64,000 bases of DNA from a virus, in IMG/VR virus record IMGVR_UViG_3300046002_004363, positions 1-64,000 of that record; one strand, 5' to 3'. The translations under genes and the position numbers were made by a program. This document shows, piece by piece, positions 57,351 through 63,572 of the stretch. Position 1 is the first letter of the stretch. Each line of letters starts with the position of its first letter. Under the pieces are notes generated by a model. It searched no databases. It had not been told where the DNA came from and saw only the letters and a list, made by a program, of their open reading frames with translations.

Positions 57351-57925
57351 CGAAAAATATGTATATAAATTACGCTATCAATATACAATTATTAACTTAT
57401 ATTAAAAATGTATATACCTATTCAAACCATCCTTTTATAATATACGGACATTAATGGTGTATACACTTTTATCAATAATTTGTTATATATTCTATGTTAG
57501 ATAAGTCTGTTGTAGTTAGTATGGTCTGTTGTTGTGATTATAACCCCACCCTACGATCACCACCCTCCCCACCAAAACCATCCACCAAAGCCTACGGGGG
57601 TAACCTTTCAAAATGTTTCTCCAAAAGTTTTTACCTTTTTAGCCTGGATTGATGTCGTGGTACATTACAGCCTACTTATTTAACGGCACAATATTGTAGT
57701 TAATCCATTCAACGTTTTAGGTAATCAACTTTTAAAACCAAAATACAAAGGTTTTATTTTTTTGTGGTGTGAAGTGGCTTTTGTCGGTGCAACTAATCCC
57801 AAAACCTAAAGCAATTTTAACCTAAAATAACTACATTCTAAAAGTTAAGTTCTTAAATTATAATAATATCATAAAATTGTATAAAATGTAACTACTTGAA
57901 AATCAAAGGCTTTAATAATAATCAA
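57351..57925. other. Divergent non-coding control region, candidate origin
   Basis: No coding frame of useful length was found. The most unusual part is 57540-57600, a C-rich tract on the + strand (CCCCACCCTACG, CACCACCCTCCCCACC) in very AT-rich DNA. There is a weak hairpin AAAACC/GGTTTT followed by a T-run at 57734-57763. Late and early operons diverge from here. This is where I would look first for a replication origin or packaging site, but no iterons or known origin motif were seen. Confidence 0.4.
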
Positions 57926-57956
57926 GTTAAAAAGTGTTAAAGTTTTGTTAAAGGTA

Positions 57957-57986
57957 TTGTTATCTAAAATTAAATACCTATATTTG
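57957..57986 (+). promoter_or_regulatory. Early promoter P1
   Basis: TTG (57957-57959), 19 bases, TATATTTG (57979-57986): a full consensus. Upstream lies GTTAAAAAGTGTTAAAG (57926-57942), repeated before P2. Transcription should start near 57993. Confidence 0.75.
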
Positions 57987-57992
57987 TAGTGT

Positions 57993-58160
57993 AATAATGA
58001 AACAAAGTTCTTTTATATACATTATGTAATACACGATAAGGCTAAACCACAGGTATACTATAAAATAAGTAAATGTGAAATAGGCAAACATCCGAGTATT
58101 GTAAGTTAGTTGGTCACACGTTACGCAAAGCAGTATGGTACACAAGGCGATAAGATAGCA
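57993..58160 (+). ncRNA. Leader RNA 1 between P1 and P2
   Basis: The transcript has no gene of more than ten codons. It shares short blocks with leader 2: ACCACAGG, ACTATAAAATA, and a CCGAG. It is either a non-coding RNA or an untranslated leader continuing into the operon. The fold is not resolved by eye. Confidence 0.35.
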
Positions 58161-58184
58161 AATGTTAAAAAAGTGTTAAAGTTT

Positions 58185-58214
58185 TTGTATATTAAATAAC
58201 TTGTTATATATTTG
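58185..58214 (+). promoter_or_regulatory. Early promoter P2
   Basis: TTG (58185-58187), 19 bases, TATATTTG (58207-58214) and CAG. The tract GTTAAAAAAGTGTTAAAG at 58164-58181 repeats the one near P1. This is probably the main promoter of the small-gene operon. Confidence 0.8.
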
Positions 58215-58220
58215 CAGTGT

Positions 58221-58392
58221 TAAGTAGAGACAAACTACTTCAAAATAAATCAGCTGATACCACAGGCTTACGATGTGGAGGTAGTCATAAAAGACTATAA
58301 AATAGGGTGTGGTCACTCAGGAATAAGCGGTAAAAAGTAATCCGTGAAGTCCGAGACTACGATACTGCCAACTACATAGGTATAAGGTCGTT
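58221..58392 (+). ncRNA. Leader RNA 2 upstream of the type III hammerhead
   Basis: The region between P2 and the ribozyme has several hairpins: AAGTAG/CTACTT at 58223-58241 and CCACA/TGTGG near 58260-58278, and GGTAGTC can pair with GACTACG further on. It lacks a coding frame. If the ribozyme cuts at 58399/58400, this leader is released as a separate RNA of about 180 bases. Confidence 0.45.
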
Positions 58393-58447
58393 AAGCGTAT
58401 AAGGATGTGTTATCCTTACTGAAGAGAGGCAGAACCTCGAAACGCTT
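58393..58447 (+). ncRNA. Hammerhead ribozyme, type III
   Basis: Helix III is AAGCGT (58393-58398) with ACGCTT (58442-58447). The cleavage triplet is GTA with A17 at 58399. Helix I TAAGGAT/ATCCTTA (58400-58406, 58412-58418) is closed by loop GTGTT. The core CTGAAGA (58419-58425) is followed by helix II GAGG/CCTC with loop CAGAA and then GAA (58439-58441). Every invariant core base of the family is present and all helices pair. Cutting should occur between 58399 and 58400. Confidence 0.85.
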
Positions 58448-58463
58448 TTTAAAATTATACACT

Positions 58464-58574
58464 ATGAAGAATAAACTTAAGGTTATAGCGCTACTAATTG
58501 TGGCGCTATTTCTATTAGCAGTAGCAGAAAAACATTGTGAAACCAAAAATAAATACTATGAAGGGCAGAAGTAA
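58464..58574 (+). CDS. Small membrane protein (36 aa)
   Basis: The ATG is 17 bases after the type III hammerhead. The product begins MKNKLKVIALLIVALFLLAV, a signal-like or membrane segment with basic N terminus, and ends with a hydrophilic tail (EKHCETKNKYYEGQK). It is the first gene of the early operon. A single membrane span at the cell surface is plausible. Confidence 0.55.
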   Translation: MKNKLKVIALLIVALFLLAVAEKHCETKNKYYEGQK

Positions 58575-58701
58575 TTCAAGTAGCAGAAGGTTAGCCTTAA
58601 CCATCAGCACAAGCAGTACAATGAATGATTTTATTAACAAAAAATTAGGAGTAACTAAAGAAAACAAACGACCAATTTTAATCAAACCAACTAAAAAATA
58701 A
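58558..58701 (+). CDS. Small basic Ser-rich protein (47 aa)
   Basis: The ATG at 58558 lies in the end of the preceding gene (17-base overlap, different frame). The product has a Ser/Arg-rich start (KGRSNSSSRRLALTISTSS) and a Lys-rich end. The overlap suggests coupled translation. No family is recognised. Confidence 0.5.
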   Translation: MKGRSNSSSRRLALTISTSSTMNDFINKKLGVTKENKRPILIKPTKK

Positions 58702-58707
58702 TATATT

Positions 58708-58896
58708 ATGGACAAATCTTATTCAATTTTTTGCATCGCAAGTCAGTTATTAAAAGATAACGAAAGAGAGTTAGATATAGTTTGGCAAAATGCAACCGAA
58801 CTATACAACGAATTTTTAAATAGTAGTTTCGATAATGTTAACGAATCGGAGTTGGACTGCATAAATGATTTTTTAAATTATAAAAATCTAATATAA
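58708..58896 (+). CDS. Small acidic early protein
   Basis: The product has 62 residues (SIFCIASQLLKDNERELDI, NESELDCINDFLNY). It starts with the TTATGG context and shares its stop with the next start (TAATG overlap). The role is unknown; it is one of several short acidic proteins in the operon. Confidence 0.6.
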   Translation: MDKSYSIFCIASQLLKDNERELDIVWQNATELYNEFLNSSFDNVNESELDCINDFLNYKNLI

Positions 58897-59237
58897 TGAA
58901 AACACTACAAATTAATTTGGGATTAAATAATAATCCAATGGATCGTGATCAGGTAGCTAACTACTTTTATGCACTATCTGAGTATAGACTAATGGCTTAT
59001 ATCATCAAGGATAAGACCTTTAATGGTGAAGTAGAGCCTACTTTTGTAGCCTTATTAGAGCATAAGTACACACGTGACAGCAAAATACTATCTGATGCTG
59101 AAAATTGGTGTAGCCTATTCACTCAGGAGTCAATTGCAGTAGTGACTGATAAAATGGAGGTGCTTGCATTCAATACGAAGTACGAAGGAGATACCTACAA
59201 ATTTGATTCTAGTCTATTTGAATACATTAAAATATAA
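58896..59237 (+). CDS. Conserved small early protein
   Basis: The product has 113 residues. TLQINLGLNNNPMDRDQVANYFYALSEYRLMAY is a pattern found in small hypothetical proteins of Bacteroidota plasmids and phages. The second half has FVALLEHKYTRDSKILSDAENWCSLFTQESIAV. It precedes a 21-codon frame that ends at the second ribozyme. No function is known. Confidence 0.65.
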   Translation: MKTLQINLGLNNNPMDRDQVANYFYALSEYRLMAYIIKDKTFNGEVEPTFVALLEHKYTRDSKILSDAENWCSLFTQESIAVVTDKMEVLAFNTKYEGDTYKFDSSLFEYIKI

Positions 59238-59241
59238 CCTT

Positions 59242-59307
59242 ATGAGAGCAATTATAAAATTTTTAGAAGAGTTAGCTAAGAATTGTCCGAGCGAGACAAA
59301 ATGGTAG
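59242..59307 (+). CDS. 21-aa peptide upstream of the type I hammerhead
   Basis: The ATG at 59242 is five bases after the previous stop. The peptide (MRAIIKFLEELAKNCPSETKW) is amphipathic. Its TAG (59305-59307) touches the first base of the ribozyme's helix I. Translation to this stop would place a ribosome on the ribozyme, so it may regulate folding. Confidence 0.4.
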   Translation: MRAIIKFLEELAKNCPSETKW

Positions 59308-59364
59308 GCAAACTGATGAGGTTTTAATAACCGAAACTTGGATCTTCGGATCTGAGTCTTTGTC
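59307..59364 (+). ncRNA. Hammerhead ribozyme, type I
   Basis: Helix I pairs GGCAAA (59307-59312) with TTTGTC (59359-59364, one G-T pair). The core CTGATGA (59313-59319), helix II GGTT/AACC with loop TTAAT, and GAA (59333-59335) follow. Helix III is nine pairs (59336-59344 with 59349-59357) closed by a TTCG tetraloop. The site is GTC with C17 at 59358. All invariant bases are present. Cutting should occur between 59358 and 59359, 28 bases before the next start codon. Confidence 0.9.
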
Positions 59365-59386
59365 AAACTTTAAAAACAATACTAAT

Positions 59387-59638
59387 ATGAGAACAAAACA
59401 AGTTTTAGAATACATAGAAAACACACTAAATCAAACACCTAGACACAATTGTACAGCACTAGCTAAGGCTATAACCCAAGCTAGTAAAAAATTCAAGCAG
59501 GACCAATTCGATATGATGATGTTACTACTGGAAAATAAACCAATAGGAGGTCACACTCATAGCTATGGTTTCCACACGTCATACGGAAGAGATCTAATAG
59601 ACACAATGTCAAACTATTACTATAAATTTAATAACTAA
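59387..59638 (+). CDS. Small early protein after the type I hammerhead
   Basis: ATG at 59387 gives 83 residues; a TTG at 59360 would fall inside ribozyme helix I and is rejected. The product has ALAKAITQASKKFKQDQFDMMMLLLENK and a His/Gly/Tyr-rich segment (GGHTHSYGFHTSYG). No family is recognised. Its mRNA would have a 28-base 5' leader after cleavage. Confidence 0.6.
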   Translation: MRTKQVLEYIENTLNQTPRHNCTALAKAITQASKKFKQDQFDMMMLLLENKPIGGHTHSYGFHTSYGRDLIDTMSNYYYKFNN

Positions 59639-59651
59639 AACCAAGCATATT

Positions 59652-60068
59652 ATGAGTAATTATAAAACATTTTACGAAAATACAATTGTAGACAATATAG
59701 ATTTAGAGTCTTATGGTTTATCTAATGACGTATACCTATACGATAAAATTAAAACAACGTACAACATATTCAAACAAGAGTATGGTTTTATGATTGATAG
59801 AGTAGGCGAAGTAAACGCATTTAAAGAATGGTTAATGGGATTACCAAGTGTCTTAAGTGTTCCGTTTATGAATAGCGAAATATTGTCTTTAGCAAAAGAT
59901 AATGGATTCCTTAACGTGCAATGCATAACAAACCATATAGATGGTAGTAAAACAACTGAATATGTTTATGCAGAAGGCAGAATGTTAGAACGTATAGAAG
60001 ATAGATTTTTAAATAACTATTGGACTAACTTAGCCTTAGCTTTTTTTAACTTAAAAGATAACCTTTAA
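59652..60068 (+). CDS. Hypothetical early protein
   Basis: The product has 138 residues with a mixed fold (FMIDRVGEVNAFKEWLMGLPSVLSVPFMNSEIL, NNYWTNLALAFF). The pattern FKEWLxGLPSxLxVPF is frequent in small hypothetical proteins of Bacteroidota mobile elements. The role is unknown. Confidence 0.65.
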   Translation: MSNYKTFYENTIVDNIDLESYGLSNDVYLYDKIKTTYNIFKQEYGFMIDRVGEVNAFKEWLMGLPSVLSVPFMNSEILSLAKDNGFLNVQCITNHIDGSKTTEYVYAEGRMLERIEDRFLNNYWTNLALAFFNLKDNL

Positions 60069-60080
60069 AATTATATAACT

Positions 60081-60377
60081 ATGGAATTTACAAACGAATT
60101 TAAGAGTACAAGAAGTGGTTTTAATCACACGTCTAAACTATGGAGTAGCAAAGGAGAGTTATTAGCCGTAGCGGTCTGCAGATACTTAAATAGAACATGG
60201 GAAAGTTATGCATTTCAATCATCAATGAAGTCTGCGGTTTATCAGGCTATAGAAAATCAAGTGCAAAAAGAAAAACAACTGCAAAGGATAACAAGACTAA
60301 CCAAGAGTAAGAGACTAGAGATAGAAAATTACTCATCAATTATAAATGAATTAAAGGAACTATATAAGACATTGTAA
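60081..60377 (+). CDS. Hypothetical basic early protein
   Basis: The product has 98 residues; the first half has beta strands with SVAVCRYLNRTWESYAFQSSM-like content (LAVAVCRYLNRTWESYAFQ), and the second half is a Lys/Arg helix ending NELKELYKTL. This type also recurs in Bacteroidota elements near the 59652 type. It shares its last base with the next start. Confidence 0.65.
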   Translation: MEFTNEFKSTRSGFNHTSKLWSSKGELLAVAVCRYLNRTWESYAFQSSMKSAVYQAIENQVQKEKQLQRITRLTKSKRLEIENYSSIINELKELYKTL

Positions 60378-60670
60378 TGAATATAAAAGACCAATTCAAT
60401 AAAAGCAAAGGACTCCCTTTATATGAGATAGAAGTAACTAATCTAATTAGTAATAAAGATGACTTCATTATCTTCGATATAACGGCATATAAAAATTATT
60501 TCAAGGTAACACATCAGCCACTTACTGAAGAGCAAGAAAATAGCTGTAAAATAGCCTCATTCTTTATGCCTATAGATAATGAGGTTTCTTTAGAAGAACA
60601 CCTTAATGAGTTATACCAAAAATGTTGTGAAGAAATAACAAGTAGTGATTATTATATTTTAAATGATTAA
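60377..60670 (+). CDS. Hypothetical acidic early protein
   Basis: The product has 97 residues with acidic C-terminal helix (EVSLEEHLNELYQKCCEEI). It overlaps both neighbours, indicating one polycistronic unit. No family is recognised. Confidence 0.6.
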   Translation: MNIKDQFNKSKGLPLYEIEVTNLISNKDDFIIFDITAYKNYFKVTHQPLTEEQENSCKIASFFMPIDNEVSLEEHLNELYQKCCEEITSSDYYILND

Positions 60671-60854
60671 AGATATGAGACCGAGAATTAATAGACGTGT
60701 GAATGTTCAGCAAGTGATTGAACACCTAGAGAACAAACGTAGAGTGTATTCAGAAGCTATTACAGACCTTATGAATGAAGAAGGTATATCTTATACCAAA
60801 GCAAAAGAATTGTTAAATAAAAGGCTATACGATAAGGTGGTCTTTAAATTTTAA
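60663..60854 (+). CDS. Small basic protein
   Basis: The product has 63 residues (MRPRINRRVNVQQVIEHLENKRRVYSEAI). It overlaps the previous gene by eight bases; ATG at 60675 is an alternative start. It is helical, with a possible nucleic-acid-binding Arg patch at the start. Confidence 0.55.
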   Translation: MIKDMRPRINRRVNVQQVIEHLENKRRVYSEAITDLMNEEGISYTKAKELLNKRLYDKVVFKF

Positions 60855-60857
60855 GGT

Positions 60858-61016
60858 ATGGTAATAGTAAACCAAATTGATAATGAATTTTGGCAAATGA
60901 GATTGTTTGAACCGAGTAATAATATTTGGTTTGAACTTCTCTGCCTTGATTTAGAATCATTAACGCTACAAGCGAGTGTAATATATAACGTAGATTTAAA
61001 CGAAGTCTTAAACTAA
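60858..61016 (+). CDS. Small acidic protein (52 aa)
   Basis: The frame from ATG at 60858 to TAA at 61014-61016 codes for VIVNQIDNEFWQMRLFEPS and onward, a small beta-rich protein ending in VDLNEVLN. It starts three bases after the preceding stop. No family is recognised. Confidence 0.5.
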   Translation: MVIVNQIDNEFWQMRLFEPSNNIWFELLCLDLESLTLQASVIYNVDLNEVLN

Positions 61017-61048
61017 TGAGAGTGAGAGACGCTAAATAATTCTAAGAT

Positions 61049-61255
61049 ATGACAGAAACTGCACAAATACACGGAAGTCAATTACATTTAGGAGAATTTA
61101 TCTATGTAATAAATAGATACGGAAGATTCCTTAGGAAGATTACTTGGCTAAATACATACTACTTTGAATGGAATTCAGGTTATAGTAGTATAAACGAATT
61201 AGAATTAAATACAGATCAAAAAAGTAAAGTTAAATTTTTATTAAAAGAAGAATAA
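61049..61255 (+). CDS. Small hypothetical protein
   Basis: The product has 68 residues, aromatic and beta-rich (LGEFIYVINRYGRFLRKITWLNTYYFEW). It is preceded by TAAGATATG. The role is unknown. Confidence 0.55.
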   Translation: MTETAQIHGSQLHLGEFIYVINRYGRFLRKITWLNTYYFEWNSGYSSINELELNTDQKSKVKFLLKEE

Positions 61256-61258
61256 ATT

Positions 61259-61399
61259 ATGGAAGAGTATAGTAATTGCTGTGGTGCAGGTAGACACCAC
61301 ATATATAACGAACTTTGTGCTGACTGTTTAGAGCATTGTGAGTTTGAAGAAGATGAAGACTTTGAATATGATGCGGACATCGAGGATTTACAAAGTTAG
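61259..61399 (+). CDS. Small Cys-rich (zinc-binding-like) protein (46 aa)
   Basis: The product begins MEEYSNCCGAGRHHIYNELCADCLEHC, with Cys pairs CC..HH...C..C..C that suit a zinc site. The C-terminal half is almost entirely acidic (EFEEDEDFEYDADIED). Such short Cys-rich proteins with acidic tails are common in phages and may bind host factors. The next gene begins inside its end. Confidence 0.6.
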   Translation: MEEYSNCCGAGRHHIYNELCADCLEHCEFEEDEDFEYDADIEDLQS

Positions 61400-61574
61400 A
61401 TGTACATTGAATGTACGAAACCAAATAATTAAGGGTATTATAACAAGAGGTAAGGCATACGATGTTATATGGAGTAATGAGTACGGCTTTACCTTCCTTA
61501 ATGATAAGGGTAAATTGTCTTTAGGTAGATTTAAAAATTGTCATATAATAAATGGCGATTGGGAAGTAATTTAA
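61368..61574 (+). CDS. Small protein with barrel-like pattern
   Basis: The ATG at 61368 (or 61371) overlaps the previous stop by about 30 bases. The 69-residue product has repeated strands with Gly turns (KVRCTLNVRNQIIKGIITRGKAYDVIW, GFTFLNDKGKLSLGRF), as in SH3-like folds. The function is unknown. Confidence 0.6.
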   Translation: MMRTSRIYKVRCTLNVRNQIIKGIITRGKAYDVIWSNEYGFTFLNDKGKLSLGRFKNCHIINGDWEVI

Positions 61575-61597
61575 GAAACAAAATATAAAAATATAAA

Positions 61598-61945
61598 ATG
61601 GAAGTAAAGAAATTCACATTATTTGAGGTGGCTAAGATATTAAGAAATCAACACCTAAACAAACTAAACTACAAAGACTACAATAAATTTACTCAAGATG
61701 ATTTTGAAGGTGTTGAGTATGTAAGGGTTAATAACAAGACAAGACCAAAAGATTTAGTAGGTAAGAGTGGTAGGGTATCTAAGATGATCACCGCAATATC
61801 ACCTAAGGGTAAGGAGATTGTATTCGATGGTGTTACAGATATTTGCGAGGCCTTAGATATTAAGGCTAAGAACTACTGGAGAAAGATGGCAGAGAATCAA
61901 GGGTACACTATTGTAAGTGTAGAAGAAGTAGCTAAATTAATTTAA
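61598..61945 (+). CDS. DNA-binding protein candidate with NUMOD1-like motif
   Basis: The product has 115 residues. The C-terminal part SPKGKEIVFDGVTDICEALDIKAKNYWRKMAENQGYTI resembles the NUMOD1-type strand-helix-turn-helix used by homing endonucleases for DNA contact. No nuclease domain is present. It may be a stand-alone DNA-binding protein derived from such an element. Confidence 0.5.
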   Translation: MEVKKFTLFEVAKILRNQHLNKLNYKDYNKFTQDDFEGVEYVRVNNKTRPKDLVGKSGRVSKMITAISPKGKEIVFDGVTDICEALDIKAKNYWRKMAENQGYTIVSVEEVAKLI

Positions 61946-61956
61946 AGAAAAATAAG

Positions 61957-62124
61957 ATGAAAAAAATACTTAAAAAATTAGAGAAATTAAATAAAATAAG
62001 TGGTGATACCAATATGATACAGATATTCTCAGATGGCAGTGGCTTTGTATTGTATGAAACAGAAGATATTAGATTTGAATTTCTGAGTATTAAGCAATTA
62101 AAGAAATACCTTAAAACAATTTAA
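61957..62124 (+). CDS. Small hypothetical protein (55 aa)
   Basis: The frame starts after AAATAAG and codes for KKILKKLEKLNKISGDTNM and onward, with a Lys-rich amphipathic helix followed by two strands (IQIFSDGSGFVLYE). It ends in KQLKKYLKTI. No family is recognised. Confidence 0.5.
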   Translation: MKKILKKLEKLNKISGDTNMIQIFSDGSGFVLYETEDIRFEFLSIKQLKKYLKTI

Positions 62125-62135
62125 AAAGAAATAAG

Positions 62136-62348
62136 ATGGAAAATAAAGAAATACTTGAAGAAGTTGCTGAACAATTTGAATATACTAATGGTATATATGG
62201 ATTTAAACAAGGTGCTAAATGGCAACAAGAACAAGACAAGAATAAGTATAGTGAAGAAGAAGTAATTCAACTACTAATAAAATTCAATCAAGAAATTCAA
62301 GAAGTGGAAAATGTTAGAGGTTGGTTTGAAGAATTTAAAAAGAAATAA
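62136..62348 (+). CDS. Small early protein, YSEEEV family
   Basis: The product has 70 residues with GAKWQQEQDKNKYSEEEVIQLL, like the protein at 2084. It ends in WFEEFKKK. It is a widespread small Bacteroidota phage family of unknown role. Its TAA runs into GATATGG of the next gene. Confidence 0.65.
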   Translation: MENKEILEEVAEQFEYTNGIYGFKQGAKWQQEQDKNKYSEEEVIQLLIKFNQEIQEVENVRGWFEEFKKK

Positions 62349-62351
62349 GAT

Positions 62352-62537
62352 ATGGAACACTTTAAATACAGATGGAAAATAGTTAATGTATACTACGAAA
62401 CTATAGATGATGATCCAGAGTTAAGACCAGATATAGTACTTGATGCCGTTTATTATAATGGTATAGACATATTGCCAATAATGAATGAAGTAGATTGTAT
62501 TGAGTTAAAAGAAGAAATGTATAATCAATTATTTTAA
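62352..62537 (+). CDS. Small acidic protein
   Basis: The product has 61 residues (KYRWKIVNVYYETIDDDPE, DAVYYNGIDILPIMNEVDCIEL). It begins after AAATAAGATATGG. The pattern fits a small beta-rich protein. No function is known. Confidence 0.55.
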   Translation: MEHFKYRWKIVNVYYETIDDDPELRPDIVLDAVYYNGIDILPIMNEVDCIELKEEMYNQLF

Positions 62538-62540
62538 AAT

Positions 62541-62708
62541 ATGAATAAGGTAGAAATTATTGCAGAATTAGATAAACTAATGTATATTGCAGAACAATTA
62601 GAGAATACTTTTTTAGTTGGTAGACTTGAGGCAATAAAGCAATCACTTATAAAGGATTGGAATGAGAGTGATGCTTACTATAAAATTATAAGTAATCAAT
62701 TGAAATAA
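62541..62708 (+). CDS. Small helical protein (55 aa)
   Basis: The frame codes for NKVEIIAELDKLMYIAEQLENTF and onward, with two helices. Its TAA (62706-62708) overlaps the AAC box of the next cassette-like site, as in other cassettes. It marks the end of the early operon. Confidence 0.5.
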   Translation: MNKVEIIAELDKLMYIAEQLENTFLVGRLEAIKQSLIKDWNESDAYYKIISNQLK

Positions 62709-62825
62709 CGGTTCTCGGCTTGGCGAAGTTGCAGAATGTTGAAATTAAACACTAAATATTACAGATTATGACTAAACATTCAGAAAATACCAAAAGTAGC
62801 AATAGCACAAAACCTGTGTTACAAT
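62707..62825 (+). repeat. Cassette-type recombination site F (degenerate)
   Basis: AAC at 62707-62709 is followed by CGGCTTGGCGAAGTTGC. A weaker facing arm, GCAATAGCACAAAACC at 62799-62814, precedes TGTGTTACAATC at 62815-62826. The arms pair only in part. Position, spacing (119 bases) and end boxes match the clear sites. Confidence 0.35.
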
Positions 62826-63040
62826 CAGTTTTTTTTGACTTTGATTATTGGAATAAATGCAATGCTTTATGGAATGTTTCTCCGCATCATTCTTTTGAAA
62901 ATTTAGTAGTCATTGAATATGTTGGAACAAGTAAAATGAGAATTTCTATTTGTGTTGAAAAAAATGAATTTGAATTAGGTTTAAATAGATTTTGGAGTGA
63001 GTTCAAACGTCAAAGTGAAAATAATGCGTTACGTAATTAA
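62768..63040 (+). CDS. Cassette protein reading out of the site (KPVLQSVF type)
   Basis: The product has 90 residues. Its first 20 residues are encoded by the right half of site F, giving TKPVLQSVFF; the protein at 63110 has LKPLLQAVF encoded by its own site. The rest has FDFDYWNKCNALWNVSPHHSFENLVVIEYVG and ends basic. It is not assigned to a family. The real start may be inside or before the site. Confidence 0.5.
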   Translation: MTKHSENTKSSNSTKPVLQSVFFDFDYWNKCNALWNVSPHHSFENLVVIEYVGTSKMRISICVEKNEFELGLNRFWSEFKRQSENNALRN

Positions 63041-63050
63041 AATTGATTGT

Positions 63051-63177
63051 AACGTATGTGGCTTTAAGCAGTTGCCAATAAAACTGCCTTAACTTTTGAT
63101 TTAAAACTAATGATTACAGATACAAAACAACCTTTAAATTTAGCCGAAAGTGGCAATTGCTTAAAGCCGCTGTTACA
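63051..63177 (+). repeat. Cassette-type recombination site D (attC-like)
   Basis: The arms GGCTTTAAGCAGTTGCCA (63060-63077) and TGGCAATTGCTTAAAGCC (63151-63168) are inverted copies with 17 of 18 matches. The flanks are AACGTATGT and GCTGTTACAAGC. A central spacer of 73 bases contains the start of the next frame. This is the clearest of the sites. Confidence 0.6.
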
Positions 63178-63562
63178 AGCAGTGTTTTTAGTTCCTTATG
63201 TTCCGTATTATTTACGAATATTTGAACCAATTTACAACGAAAAATATACACTTGTTGGAATTATTGAAAATGAACTTTATTGCAAAGAAACTGAAATAGA
63301 TGATTGTTTCTCTTTTGAAATAGACGAAAATACATTTCCAATATTAAGACCGTTGTCTGATTTTTACGATATAAATGCACCCGCATTTATTGATACAAAT
63401 TTTGATATTCCAACACAATTAGTTTTGGTTGATTTATGCTCTAAAAAACAACATTATTCAAGCGTAAGATATTCAGATATGCAAGAGTTTTTACGTGAAC
63501 ATATTGACATTTTCAATCTTATTGAACAAGATTTAGCCGTTTCAATCCACGATGTTGTGTAA
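63110..63562 (+). CDS. Cassette protein (150 aa) starting inside site D
   Basis: The product has 150 residues. Its first 22 residues derive from site D. The remainder has VPYVPYYLRIFEPIYNEKYTLVGIIENEL, an acidic middle (ETEIDDCFSFEID) and CSKKQHYSSVRYSDMQEFLREH. It has no recognised domain. The stop at 63560-63562 is ten bases before the AAC of site E, so gene plus site E form one cassette unit. Confidence 0.55.
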   Translation: MITDTKQPLNLAESGNCLKPLLQAVFLVPYVPYYLRIFEPIYNEKYTLVGIIENELYCKETEIDDCFSFEIDENTFPILRPLSDFYDINAPAFIDTNFDIPTQLVLVDLCSKKQHYSSVRYSDMQEFLREHIDIFNLIEQDLAVSIHDVV

Positions 63563-63572
63563 CATTGCTTAT

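Noticed and set aside
57734-57763. Intrinsic terminator AAAACC/GGTTTT with T-run
   Set aside because: The stem is short and there is no + strand gene upstream for it to end. It is kept only as a remark on the control region.
59360-59386. TTG start extending the 59387 protein by nine residues
   Set aside because: It lies inside helix I of the type I hammerhead, and ATG at 59387 has the usual start context.
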